The notes: a model not told the origin generated them from the letters alone. A stretch of 64,000 nucleotides of DNA from Chitinophagaceae bacterium UBA4411 (GCA_002400415.1 DGQP01000008.1:62001-126000); one strand, 5' to 3'. Positions 52,460 to 61,429 are shown, counted from the first letter of the stretch. Numbers and translations are program-made.

Positions 52460-53578
52460 ATGCCCGACAAGGAAGCAAATAGCTGGTTAGAAAAAATTCA
52501 GCAGCAGCGAAAAGGCAAGCTGAAAATCTATATTGGCATGAGTGCCGGTGTGGGCAAAAGCTATCGTATGCTGCAGGAAGCACATACCCTGCTTCGCAAT
52601 GGCGTGAACGTTAAAGTCGGTTATATAGAAACACACGGACGGAAAGAAACAGAAGCCCTTGTGGAAGGCCTGCCTGTAATTCCGCGGCGAAAAGTTTTTT
52701 ATAAAGGCAAGGAGTTGGATGAACTGGATGTGCAGGCTATCCTTTTACTCTATCCTGAAGTGGTGATCGTGGATGAGCTGGCGCATACCAATATTCCCGG
52801 CAGCAAGAATGAAAAACGCTGGCAGGATGTGCTGGATATCATTGACGCTGGTATCAATGTGATTTCCGCTGTCAACATACAGCATATTGAAAGTATCAAC
52901 GAAGATGTAAAAGAGATCACCGGCGTGGAAGTAAAAGAAAGGGTGCCGGATAAGATATTACAACTGGCGGATGAAGTGGTGAATATTGACCTTACCGCCG
53001 ATGAACTGATTACCCGTCTCAAGGAAGGAAAGATATACGACCACAGTAAGGTACAGCAGGCGCTGACTAATTTTTTTCAGTCAGAGAAGATTTTACAGTT
53101 GCGGGAACTGGCGCTGAAAGAAGTAGCCGGCCAGGTGGAACGGAAAGTGGATCACGAGGTCATCAGGGATAAGCCCTGGCGGCATGAACATTTCCTGGCC
53201 TGTATCTCTTCCAATCATGAAATGGCACAAAACATTATCAGGAAAACGGCACGGTTAGCCTCTTATTATAACAGCAAGTGGTATGTCCTGTATGTACAGA
53301 CTTCAAAAGAATCCTCCGGCAAGATCCCGTTGGCAACCCAGCGCCACCTGATCAATAATTTTAAGAATGCCACGGAACTGGGTGCAGAGGTATTGCAGGT
53401 GAAAGACAATCATGTAGCCAAAGTAATTATGAAGATCGTGGAAGAAAAACAAATCACCACGGTTTGTATCGGCAAACCTCACCTAAATTTGTTCCAGGTT
53501 ATCCTCCGTACCAATATTTTCAACCAGCTGCTGAAAACACTTTCGAAAAACGATGTTGACCTGATCATACTATCATGA
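52460..53578 (+). CDS. kdpD: KdpD N-terminal sensor half (no kinase)
   Basis: 372 residues, against about 890 in Escherichia coli KdpD. The KdpD domain has Walker A GMSAGVGKS and Walker B VVIVDELAH and the family motifs GYIETHGRKET and AVNIQHIESINEDV. A universal-stress-like domain follows (about 235-372: FLACISSNHEMAQNIIRKTA, VCIGKPHLNL). The four membrane helices, GAF and kinase of full KdpD are absent. The stop codon is real, not a frameshift. The kinase is supplied by a separate gene 174 bp downstream, so signal must pass between proteins. Confidence 0.92.
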   Translation: MPDKEANSWLEKIQQQRKGKLKIYIGMSAGVGKSYRMLQEAHTLLRNGVNVKVGYIETHGRKETEALVEGLPVIPRRKVFYKGKELDELDVQAILLLYPEVVIVDELAHTNIPGSKNEKRWQDVLDIIDAGINVISAVNIQHIESINEDVKEITGVEVKERVPDKILQLADEVVNIDLTADELITRLKEGKIYDHSKVQQALTNFFQSEKILQLRELALKEVAGQVERKVDHEVIRDKPWRHEHFLACISSNHEMAQNIIRKTARLASYYNSKWYVLYVQTSKESSGKIPLATQRHLINNFKNATELGAEVLQVKDNHVAKVIMKIVEEKQITTVCIGKPHLNLFQVILRTNIFNQLLKTLSKNDVDLIILS

Positions 53579-53596
53579 CCACAAATAGTTTTAATA

Positions 53597-53725
53597 TAGC
53601 CACAGATTACACTGATTTACGCAGATTAGTACAATACAGTTTCATCTATTCAGCATGTTATAGAACAATGGGACTAATGAAATAAAGAATAGAAAATCCG
53701 TGCTAATCTGTGCAATCCGTGGCTA
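53597..53725. repeat. Inverted-repeat element between kdpD and the kinase gene
   Basis: Two 33-base arms (53597-53629: TAGCCACAGATTACACTGAT...; 53693-53725: ...TGTGCAATCCGTGGCTA) pair imperfectly, about three quarters of positions. From memory, the sequence TAGCCACGGATTGCACAGAT is a very common dispersed intergenic repeat in Bacteroidota. It lies inside the kdp operon and is followed by a CCGCC-GCA-GGCGG hairpin (53733-53745) eight bases before the kinase ATG, so it may reduce or separate expression of the kinase. Confidence 0.7.
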
Positions 53726-53752
53726 AACTAATCCGCCGCAGGCGGTACAACA

Positions 53753-55462
53753 ATGGCAATTAAACTAAAAACAAAAGTCGCCCTCGGTGGCATCTTTCTC
53801 TTCGTCCTGCTGATCCTGGTGGGCGCCGTCAGTTTTTATTATTTCAACCGCATCACTGAAGAAGCCGGTGATATCATAAAGGATAATTACGAAACACTGA
53901 ACTATTCCAGGGATATGCTTAATGAGATAGATGCATTGAGTGGCAGAGACAGCGCTAAAGCCTGGGCTAATTTTGAACAGAACCTGCGGTTACAGGAAAA
54001 GAATATCACCGAGCCGGGTGAAAAAGAATTGACTGAATCACTGCGAAAAAATTTTGAAGGGATCAGACAAGAAACATTTGCCGATTCTCTCCGATCCCTG
54101 ATCCGCAGAGATATCAGCAGCATTATGCAGGTAAATCTTGCTGCTATTGATAAGAAGAACCAGGCGGCGCAGGCTTCTGCGCAAAGCGCCAAAACAGTCA
54201 TTACATTTTGCCTGACCATTTGCCTGCTGATCGGTTTTACTTTTCTCTTCAACTTCCCGGCCCTTGTAGCTTCTCCGGTAGCCTCACTCACTGACGGTAT
54301 TAAAGCAATTGCTGATAAGAATTACAGCCAACGCATTCACCTCAACAGGAAAGATGAGTTTGGAGAACTGGCTAACGCTTTCAATACGATGGCGGAACGG
54401 CTGGATGAATACGAGCACAGCAATCTTTCAAAAATCCTGTTTGAAAAACAGCGGGCCGAAACAGTGATCAATTCACTGAAAGATGCCAGTATTGGTATTG
54501 ATAACAAAGGCATTGTGTTATTTGCCAACCAGCAGGCCTTACAACTGCTCCATCTCGCGAATGCCGATATCATCGGGCTGCCGCAGGAAGAGGTAAAAAA
54601 AAGAAATGACCTGTTCCGTTTTCTTATTGACGAACAAAACAATATTCCTTTTAAGATCGTGGTAGAGGGGAAAGAGAATTATTTTACCAAAGAGATCATT
54701 GAGTTGAGCCATGAAAACCAGAAGGCCGGCCATGTGATCGTATTGAAAAACATCACCCCCTTTAAAGAACTGGATGTGGCCAAGACCAATTTCATTGCCA
54801 CCGTTTCCCATGAATTGAAAACACCATTAGCTTCTTCGGATTTCAGTTTAAAATTACTGGAAGATGAACGGGTGGGTACCTTGACAGCCGAGCAGAAAGA
54901 ATTAGTGCAAAACCTGAAAGATGATAATAAACGCCTGCTGAGGATACTGAGTGAATTGCTGGATATGTCGCAGGTGGAAAGTGGTAAGATACAACTGAAC
55001 CTGCAGGCAGTTCAGCCGGTTTTATTAGTCAGCAAAGCCATTGAATCCGTTCAGAATGCAGCGAAAGAAAAAAGCATCAGCATCAAAATCAACCTCCCCG
55101 AAAACCTTCCTCCTATTAAAGCCGATGCTGATAAAACCACCTGGGTGCTGAATAATTTCCTGACCAATGCAATCCGTTATTCAGCAGCTGATACCAATAT
55201 CTTACTCGGCATTGAACAAAAAGAGGGCAGCCTTTTGTTCAGCGTACAGGATTTTGGCAAAGGCATCGACCCGCAATACAAGGACAAAATATTTGACCGC
55301 TACTTCCGGGTGCCCGGTTCCAAAGAGGGCACTGGTCTTGGCCTGGCTATCTGTAAAGAATTTATCGAAGCCCAGGGAGGCCGGGTAATGGTTGACTCCG
55401 ATTTTGGGAAAGGCAGCCGTTTCAGCTTTGAATTATTGATTGATAGGGTTGCCCACCTTTAA
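53753..55462 (+). CDS. HAMP/PAS sensor histidine kinase of the kdp locus
   Basis: 569 residues. The first helix is KVALGGIFLFVLLILVGAVS; a helical periplasmic bundle follows and a second helix is TVITFCLTICLLIGFTFLFN. Then HAMP (about 175-225, DEFGELANAFNTMAERLDEY), a PAS-like segment (about 240-330), HisKA with FIATVSHELKTPLASSDF and HATPase with NNFLTNAIRY, DFGKGIDP and GTGLGLAI. It is the likely partner of the sigma-54 regulator 9 kb upstream. The last codons and the stop are inside the REP palindrome, so the C-terminal RVAHL is derived from that repeat. Confidence 0.9.
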   Translation: MAIKLKTKVALGGIFLFVLLILVGAVSFYYFNRITEEAGDIIKDNYETLNYSRDMLNEIDALSGRDSAKAWANFEQNLRLQEKNITEPGEKELTESLRKNFEGIRQETFADSLRSLIRRDISSIMQVNLAAIDKKNQAAQASAQSAKTVITFCLTICLLIGFTFLFNFPALVASPVASLTDGIKAIADKNYSQRIHLNRKDEFGELANAFNTMAERLDEYEHSNLSKILFEKQRAETVINSLKDASIGIDNKGIVLFANQQALQLLHLANADIIGLPQEEVKKRNDLFRFLIDEQNNIPFKIVVEGKENYFTKEIIELSHENQKAGHVIVLKNITPFKELDVAKTNFIATVSHELKTPLASSDFSLKLLEDERVGTLTAEQKELVQNLKDDNKRLLRILSELLDMSQVESGKIQLNLQAVQPVLLVSKAIESVQNAAKEKSISIKINLPENLPPIKADADKTTWVLNNFLTNAIRYSAADTNILLGIEQKEGSLLFSVQDFGKGIDPQYKDKIFDRYFRVPGSKEGTGLGLAICKEFIEAQGGRVMVDSDFGKGSRFSFELLIDRVAHL

Positions 55463-55476
55463 AAGGTTGGCAACCC
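55446..55476. repeat. REP-like palindrome, left copy
   Basis: 31 bp: GGGTTGCCCACCTTT and AAAGGTTGGCAACCC around one base; 14 of 15 positions pair. It overlaps the end of the kinase gene and could also act as a terminator (CCCTTTTG follows). It flanks the transposase gene on one side; the other copy is at 56168-56198. Confidence 0.85.
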
Positions 55477-55481
55477 TTTTG

Positions 55482-56143
55482 TCAATCCTCGATGGAAATA
55501 TCATTTGTATAATAATAATTGGTTAATCCCCGGTGATCTCTTATCATATTGTCTCTGTTACCAAACCAGTCTATTATCTCCTGTCTGGAAAGTGAAGTAG
55601 GTTTGTCTGATAACAGGGTTTTCCATGATGACCATTGATAGTTTTCAAAATCTGGTATCAGCCGATGTTTGACGGGATTGGCATGATATATACTATCGCC
55701 TGTGTAAACTGGCTTTCCCGGTCAACTAATACTCTTTTAAAAGGTTTATAAAACAGATTCCCATTCCTGTTATACATTTTATTAAATGCCAGAGAGTACG
55801 ACTGAAAAAAACTTTTGAACCGTTGTTCTGTAAAAACTCCGGTTGTAATAATATTATCCAGGTACCTTTTTTCAATCATTGTTTGTCCCCTATCTGCTGT
55901 ACCCAGCAGAGATGAAATAATCTGGCTTCTCGTGCGGATTCTTATCAATAAGTGGAAATGATTAGGCAGCAAACACCAGCAAAGTGTGTGTGCTAAAGGG
56001 CTGATATATTCATGGTATTTGCTGAGAAAAAAATACCTGTTCTCATCTGAAAGAAAAAGAGGCTCTTTGTTATTGGTACGGTTATAAACATGATAAATGC
56101 GATCTTCATCAAATTCAGCCAGGTATTTAGCTGGTATTGGCAT
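55482..56143 (-). pseudogene. REP-associated tyrosine transposase (Y1/RAYT), frameshifted
   Basis: The frame from MPIPAKYLAEFDEDRIYHVY carries the HUH motif (LPNHFHLLIRI) and the catalytic tyrosine region (FFQSYSLAFNKMYNRNGN). After QAIVYI it shifts and stops at about 55658. In the -1 frame the sequence continues perfectly as HANPVKHRLIPDFENYQWSS and on to NYYYTNDISIED, ending at 55482. Restoring one C near 55685 gives the usual YIHANPVKH. The intact protein would be 220 residues. It acts on single-stranded REP sequences to cut and join them. Palindromes flank the gene on both sides. Confidence 0.88.
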
Positions 56144-56167
56144 ATCACAAATTACAAATTTTAGTAA

Positions 56168-56198
56168 GGGTTGCCAACCTTTAGAAGGTTGGCAACCC
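56168..56198. repeat. REP-like palindrome, right copy
   Basis: 31 bp: GGGTTGCCAACCTT, TAG, AAGGTTGGCAACCC, with perfect arms. It matches the left copy apart from a few bases. It lies between the divergent transposase and ChaN-like genes. The two copies delimit an element of about 750 bp. Confidence 0.88.
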
Positions 56199-56225
56199 TG
56201 TATATTTGCAGAAACCACATACTAT

Positions 56226-57104
56226 ATGAAATGGCTTGCCCTGCTGATACTAAATTTCGCCTGCTTTTCTTTAACCGCCCAGGATAGTATGGCGGTACAT
56301 TACAAAATATACGATACAAGAACCGGGCAAATGATTACGATTGACAAGATCGTGACCGATATGGCCAATGCTGATGTCTTATTTTTTGGAGAAGAACATA
56401 ATGACAGTGCCGGGCATTACTTAGAAAATAAGCTATTCCGGGCTCTGCATGCAGCCTATGGCAACCAACTGGCCCTGAGTTTAGAGATGTTTGAGACCGA
56501 TGGGCAATTAGGATTGAATGAATACCTGGAAGGAAAAATAGATGAAAGCCGGTTTGCCAAAGATGTTCGTCTCTGGAGTAATTATAAAGATTACCGCCCG
56601 ATGATCGAATATGCGAAACAAAACAAAGTGGCTGTTATTGCCGCTAATCCTCCCCGCCGTTATGTGACGATGGTGAGCCGCCGTGGCATGAAATCACTGG
56701 ACAGTTTAAGCAAAGACGCCAAAAAATTATTACCTCCCTTACCGTATGATACGTTAAGCGGCCGTTACCGGGAAAAATTCCAGGAGATCATGCAAGGAAG
56801 TCCCGGCTCCGGCAGTTCCAATATTTACCATAGCCAGAGCTTGTGGGATGCGGGAATGAGTTATAGTATCTATGCATATTTGAAAAAGAACAAACGGCAA
56901 AAGGTATTCCATTGCGTGGGCAAATTTCACAGTGATGAAAAACTGGGCACGGCTGCACAGCTGCAACAGCGGAATAAAAAACTACGGATACTGAACATCA
57001 GTTGTTTCCCGGATAAAAGTTTTGCCAATCCTGACTGGGCAGTTTTTACCGCATTGGGAGATTATGTGATACTGACGAACCCGGAGTTGAAGAGGACCTA
57101 TTGA
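56226..57104 (+). CDS. ChaN-like haem-binding protein
   Basis: 292 residues from the ATG at 56226; the frame extends upstream through the palindrome but that part is not family-like. A signal peptide (WLALLILNFACFSLTAQ) is followed by the ChaN/DUF399 fold: VLFFGEEHNDSAGH, LALSLEMFETDGQ, YRPMIEYAKQNKVAVIAANP and VFHCVGKFHSDEKLGTA. The family binds haem and is linked to iron uptake. The position beside a transposase and the kdp locus gives no more. Confidence 0.8.
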   Translation: MKWLALLILNFACFSLTAQDSMAVHYKIYDTRTGQMITIDKIVTDMANADVLFFGEEHNDSAGHYLENKLFRALHAAYGNQLALSLEMFETDGQLGLNEYLEGKIDESRFAKDVRLWSNYKDYRPMIEYAKQNKVAVIAANPPRRYVTMVSRRGMKSLDSLSKDAKKLLPPLPYDTLSGRYREKFQEIMQGSPGSGSSNIYHSQSLWDAGMSYSIYAYLKKNKRQKVFHCVGKFHSDEKLGTAAQLQQRNKKLRILNISCFPDKSFANPDWAVFTALGDYVILTNPELKRTY

Positions 57105-57180
57105 TGTCAATACTTATAACGCTGTTTGGTCTGATTAAATTTGGGATAACAAAGATTCTGCTTAGCCATCATATATTACT

Positions 57181-57594
57181 ATGAAATATGTTCTTTTAAT
57201 GTTTTTTGGATTAGTAATTATCAGTTGTAAGCAAAAAATAAAACAAGAAGGTCTTAATGCGGAAGAAAAGGAAATTTATGGAAGCTGGGGCATGTGTGCC
57301 TATTTATCAGGCGAAACCGTTATTCAGAATAACGTCTGCCAGGCTATTTTATTTAATACAGACGGAACTGGTAGTATTTCACTTCAAAATGATGAATCAC
57401 TTGTAAAACAGCTTTTCAAGTGGAAACTCAGCAGGAATCTTCTGACACTTACCTATTATGGGCTTGATATTAATAAATTACTGCCCGATTCTGGCTATAT
57501 TTTCTTTCAAAACCAGGAGGGCAATTCACAAAATATGAATATCAACAGTACAGATGAAGTTAGTTCCTTTTACCTATACAGATCCCTAAAATAA
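57181..57594 (+). CDS. Hypothetical lipoprotein
   Basis: 137 residues. The signal ends in a lipobox, LVIISCKQK, so the protein is probably a lipoprotein. The rest is beta-rich, with IYGSWGMCAYLSGET, FNTDGTGSISLQND and LLTLTYYGLDINK, the layout of small lipocalin-like domains in Bacteroidota. It ends three bases before the stop of the convergent receptor gene. Confidence 0.6.
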   Translation: MKYVLLMFFGLVIISCKQKIKQEGLNAEEKEIYGSWGMCAYLSGETVIQNNVCQAILFNTDGTGSISLQNDESLVKQLFKWKLSRNLLTLTYYGLDINKLLPDSGYIFFQNQEGNSQNMNINSTDEVSSFYLYRSLK

Positions 57595-57597
57595 TTA

Positions 57598-60420
57598 TTA
57601 CCTGGTTATCACTCTAACTCCTCCTCCATTATTCAAACCGCTTTTACTTAAGCTATACGTAAAGCTCAGCAGGAAGAATCGTCGCAGGGTATTCACTTCT
57701 TTGTCTTCTATAAAGAGCTGGTTGCTGGTACGGCTGATGCTGATATTCCGGTTCAGCAGGTCGGTGGCTGCGAATTTGATTTCACCCCGGTTGTATTTCA
57801 GGAACTGCTTGCAGATGCTCGCATTCCAGATAGGAATCTTTGCATTGAATCCGGAAGACAACTGGTTGTTGATCGTATAATTGAATTCGGTGGCCAGGAA
57901 AAATCCTTTGGGCAGCTGCCAGTCGGCTGATATATTGTATTCCTGCGACACATAATTATTGTTCTGCGTGGGCTGTGCCGAATATTTTGCATCATTGTAA
58001 TCGAGGTTAGCACCCAGCCCTAAATTCAGTTTATCGGTCGGATTAATATCTAACCGCAGTTCAGGTCCCCAGGAAAAAGTTTTGATCTCGTTGGTTTTGG
58101 TATTAAAGAATTGCTTGCCTTTGTTATAGCGCAGGCGGTTACCAAACTCCAGTGAGGCTTTCATGAATTTCAGCGGGAAGCTGTAGTTGATATTTGCGTT
58201 CAGGTTATACACTCCATCCACATTCACGGGTTTGGAACGGCGGATACCGGTGGAAAGATCGAGGGTATCATAGCTTACAATCTTGTTCTGTGTCAGCATA
58301 GCCGTAAAGAACATAAAGAAATTCTTGTTCTTATACGGACTCAGCAGGTTCAGGTTGCCCCGGAAAATATGGCTGTATTCCTGTTTCAGGTCGGGGTTAC
58401 CCTCCCGTATATACAGGGGGTTGCTGTTATCCGGCACCGGTTGCAGCTGCGACATATTCGGCTGGTTGGTAGACGCCGAATAATTCAGCGAGAAATTTTT
58501 GAACCGGGTAAAGTTGTATTTGAAACTGGCATTGGGCAACAGGTTAGTAAAATCCTTACTGATCAGGGAATCTTTCACCCCACTGATGATCTTTCCCTTT
58601 AGCTCGGCTTGCTGCCAGGTAAGGCCCAGCGAGTAATTGTATTTTCTTGCCTGCTTGCGCATACGGAGCCCGGCTGTAGTATAACCATACGTATTTTCAA
58701 AATCATTACTCAGGTTTTCGTTCAGTTCGTCATATTTACCGGAACCATTATTATAATCATAAGTCGTTTTGCGGGAGGTGCTTTTATTTTTATTGTTGCT
58801 CACGCTGAGTTCCAGCAGGGTTCTTTTCCAGAGTGGTTCTGTATACACGGCTCTTGCCATATAACCCTTCAGGTCGCTTTTGGTTTCACTGCGCTGGTCC
58901 AGGGTATCCCGCCTGTTAATAATGCCCCCGTTATAATAGTTAATAATGGAATTCAGATTTCCTGTGCCACTGCTTTCATTGAAGCTGTTTTGCAAACTCA
59001 GCGACAGGGTTCTTCCCTTGCGGGCAAATTTTTTACGGAAGGTCAGGTCATTTTTGAAATTATAACCTTCGCTTTCGGAGTTACTGTTGCTGAAACCTTC
59101 ATTGACAGGATCACCAGCTGCATTCGTGGTGGTATAATTCCGTTGCGACCGGTTCCTCGTATTTTGAAAACCAAATGTGGGATTGATGCGCAGGGAGTGC
59201 AGGGAGTCTATCTGCCAGAGATCATTGAAATTGAAGCGATGCGAATTATTCAGGTTGTCGGAAAAAGCATTCTCATTATAAAAATTGGTACTGCCATTAA
59301 AATTATTCTGGCGGAAGATCCTGCTTTTGATATTCGGGTTAAAGCGGTTGTAGAAGTAATTGCTCTGGAAATCATGTTTGGTACCGATGATATTATTATA
59401 ATTCACACCACCGCCAAACACGGTTTTAATACCTGAATTGCCCGCGCCACCCAAACCCAGCGCTGCGGCTTCATCTGCCGATACATTGATATTAAGATTG
59501 CCGCCACCGTTCTGCCGTAACTGGCTCAGCGCCCCGCTGAAGTTGAGCATATCCATAAAAGAAAAACCTTCCGCATTGGTATTATTGCCCAAACCAATGG
59601 CCGACAACTGCCGGGCACCTTTAAAAGAGTTCACATTAAACCGGCCTTCATACCGTTCTTTATCCCCGGCCCCCGCCATTATTTTTCCAAACACTCCTTT
59701 CTTTTTATCTTTTTTCAGTTTCAGGTTGATCGTTTTTTCATAATTGCCATCTTCGAAACCTGTCAGTTGCGCCTGGTCGCTTTGTTTATCATAGACCTGT
59801 ACTTTATCCACCGCATCAGCCGGCAAATTTCTAGTTGCAATCTTGGGATCATTGCCAAAGAACTCTTTGCCATCCACCAGCACCCGGTTTACTTTTTCAC
59901 CCTGCGCTTTGATCGTTCCGTCTTTTTCCACTTTTACACCGGGCAGTTTTTTTAACAATTGCTCCACGTTGGCATTGGGCTGCGTCTTAAAAGAACCGGC
60001 ATTGTATTGTACAGTATCGCCTACCAGGGTTACCGGCGGTGCTTCATTGCTGATGATTACTTCGCCCAGCACTTTGGCTGCATCGTTCATCGTGATGCGT
60101 CCGAGGTCTTTATTTTTATTCTCATCATCTATCGTAAAGAAACTATTGCTGTTATGATAGTTTACATGGGTAATCATCAGCCGGTAATTCCCGTTGGGAA
60201 TTCCCTTCAGTTCAAAATTGCCTGCATTATCGGTCAGGGTAAAACTGACTAATGAAGAATCTTTGCGGTCAAGGACTGAGATGGTGGCGGAACCGACCGG
60301 TTGTTTGGCAAGCGTATCAAATGCAGTTCCTTTAACGCTTCCGTTCTTCTGAGCCGATACAGTAACGGCTGTGATGACCAGTGCTAACAAAAAGTAAATC
60401 TTCCTCATAGCTGTTTTCAT
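57598..60420 (-). CDS. Outer-membrane barrel receptor with CarboxypepD_reg-like domain
   Basis: 940 residues with a signal peptide (IYFLLALVITAVTVSAQ). Residues about 25-115 form the carboxypeptidase-regulatory-like fold (GSVKGTAFDTLAKQPVGSAT). A TonB plug-like region follows (QLLKKLPGVKVEKDGTIKA, RVLVDGKEFFGNDPKIATRN), then a large barrel of the OMP_b-brl_3 type with many Asn/Gly loops. No SusD gene is next to it, so it belongs to the stand-alone group that is often paired with GLPGLI proteins. Upstream TTAACC repeats match those of the two-component locus. Substrate unknown. Confidence 0.85.
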   Translation of the reverse strand: MKTAMRKIYFLLALVITAVTVSAQKNGSVKGTAFDTLAKQPVGSATISVLDRKDSSLVSFTLTDNAGNFELKGIPNGNYRLMITHVNYHNSNSFFTIDDENKNKDLGRITMNDAAKVLGEVIISNEAPPVTLVGDTVQYNAGSFKTQPNANVEQLLKKLPGVKVEKDGTIKAQGEKVNRVLVDGKEFFGNDPKIATRNLPADAVDKVQVYDKQSDQAQLTGFEDGNYEKTINLKLKKDKKKGVFGKIMAGAGDKERYEGRFNVNSFKGARQLSAIGLGNNTNAEGFSFMDMLNFSGALSQLRQNGGGNLNINVSADEAAALGLGGAGNSGIKTVFGGGVNYNNIIGTKHDFQSNYFYNRFNPNIKSRIFRQNNFNGSTNFYNENAFSDNLNNSHRFNFNDLWQIDSLHSLRINPTFGFQNTRNRSQRNYTTTNAAGDPVNEGFSNSNSESEGYNFKNDLTFRKKFARKGRTLSLSLQNSFNESSGTGNLNSIINYYNGGIINRRDTLDQRSETKSDLKGYMARAVYTEPLWKRTLLELSVSNNKNKSTSRKTTYDYNNGSGKYDELNENLSNDFENTYGYTTAGLRMRKQARKYNYSLGLTWQQAELKGKIISGVKDSLISKDFTNLLPNASFKYNFTRFKNFSLNYSASTNQPNMSQLQPVPDNSNPLYIREGNPDLKQEYSHIFRGNLNLLSPYKNKNFFMFFTAMLTQNKIVSYDTLDLSTGIRRSKPVNVDGVYNLNANINYSFPLKFMKASLEFGNRLRYNKGKQFFNTKTNEIKTFSWGPELRLDINPTDKLNLGLGANLDYNDAKYSAQPTQNNNYVSQEYNISADWQLPKGFFLATEFNYTINNQLSSGFNAKIPIWNASICKQFLKYNRGEIKFAATDLLNRNISISRTSNQLFIEDKEVNTLRRFFLLSFTYSLSKSGLNNGGGVRVITR

Positions 60421-60458
60421 TTACAGCTACGAAAATATTCTTAGCCTGCCGGTCAGGC

Positions 60459-60507
60459 GGTTAATTTGGATTGCTTTAATGTTAATGAAGGTTAATGTTT
60501 CGGTTAA
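60459..60507. promoter_or_regulatory. Phased TTAACC repeats before the receptor gene
   Basis: On the plus strand GGTTAA occurs at 60459, 60490 and 60502, with TGTTAA at 60480; the distances are 21, 10 and 12. Read on the receptor's strand this is TTAACC ... TTAACC ... TTAACA ... TTAACC, the same pattern as at 37756-37792. It lies 38-87 bp before the receptor ATG, in a good place for an activator. Confidence 0.6.
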
Positions 60508-60570
60508 CCTGTTTACCGGTATGCTGTCATTTGGTTTGCCGTCACCTGACTAACTTATAAACTAGTCAAC

Positions 60571-61161
60571 TTAATCCCTCGCAGGTCCTCTCTCATCATC
60601 TTCCCGTTCCTTATCATATACCAGTACGTTCACTTTCCATTCCATCGGCTCGTATACCATTTGCAGTTCTACTTTGAGCTTTTTCAACTTGCTGCCACCT
60701 CTGTCAATGGAAAAAACAACCGTGGTAAATTTCTTTTCTTCCACCGGTTCCTCGTAGGATCCTTTTAACTGGAAGTAAACGCCTTCTTCCATTCGTACGG
60801 AAAGATTATTGAGTTCCTTGTACAACGACCTGAATTTCTTTTTAGCTTCTTCAAACTCTTCCGTAGTCAGCATCCTTGCCTGCCAGCTCATAATATCGTA
60901 TTGATTAGCCGCACTGTATTTTGTGATCGAAGCTTCTTCTGCTTCTTTCATGCTGAAATTACAGGCATAGACCGTTGATTGGGGGTTCTGAACAATCACT
61001 TCTCCCATCAGGTTATGAAATTGCTGGGGATAATCCTGTATTACTTTTTTAACAGCAGGTGCGATAGTGTTTGCAGCAGCTAATTTTAGCTGGGTTCGGG
61101 CAGGGTTACCCAGGCACAGGGACATAGTAATAGCCACAAGTACTTTTACGGATTTTTTCAT
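60571..61161 (-). CDS. Hypothetical exported protein
   Basis: 196 residues with a signal peptide (KVLVAITMSLCLGNPARTQ). The mature part is alpha/beta with VKKVIQDYPQQFHNLMGEVI, then an amphipathic stretch TTEEFEEAKKKFRSLYKELN and a beta-strand end with KLKKLKVELQMVYEPMEWKV. The last residues are very acidic and basic (DKEREDDERGPARD). No family is recognised. The receptor gene lies on the same strand 150 bp downstream, with the TTAACC repeats between, so the two probably have separate promoters. Confidence 0.6.
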   Translation of the reverse strand: MKKSVKVLVAITMSLCLGNPARTQLKLAAANTIAPAVKKVIQDYPQQFHNLMGEVIVQNPQSTVYACNFSMKEAEEASITKYSAANQYDIMSWQARMLTTEEFEEAKKKFRSLYKELNNLSVRMEEGVYFQLKGSYEEPVEEKKFTTVVFSIDRGGSKLKKLKVELQMVYEPMEWKVNVLVYDKEREDDERGPARD

Positions 61162-61264
61162 CTGTATGGATTTAACGGGTTAGTAACAAAGCTCAATATT
61201 ATTAAATCTTATTTTTATTTTGTACTTTATACATTCATTTTTTCGTTAACCCTTTCTAAAACCA

Positions 61265-61429
61265 ATGAATATGAAAAACAAGAATATTGTTCATGCCCGT
61301 GAGGAAGCGAAGATCTACCGCCAGTATTACAAACCTTCTTTCAATTTGCTCCGTTTGATGAAGTCTGTATTGTGTGTTTTTATATCCGGCTCTTCCCCGG
61401 CGGCAGGTACCTATGCAAGAAGAAAATAA
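61265..61429 (+). CDS. Possible 54-residue basic protein
   Basis: An ATG-started ORF with MNMKNKNIVHAREEAKIYRQ, then a hydrophobic segment (LLRLMKSVLCVFISG) and a basic end ARRK. No family. A terminator follows and an AT-rich spacer precedes. It is the only rightward gene in this stretch; its size and composition make it plausible but not certain. Confidence 0.35.
   Translation: MNMKNKNIVHAREEAKIYRQYYKPSFNLLRLMKSVLCVFISGSSPAAGTYARRK

Noticed and set aside
52460..55462. Single kdpD gene split by a frameshift
   Set aside because: The kdpD product ends after a complete second domain and the kinase gene has its own start, membrane helices and HAMP domain that do not match the second half of KdpD, so they are separate genes.
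58609..59436. Long open frame on the plus strand inside the receptor gene
   Set aside because: It is the antisense of a receptor with clear signal peptide and domains; its translation has no family-like features, and such antisense frames are common in Asn/Gly-rich barrel genes.
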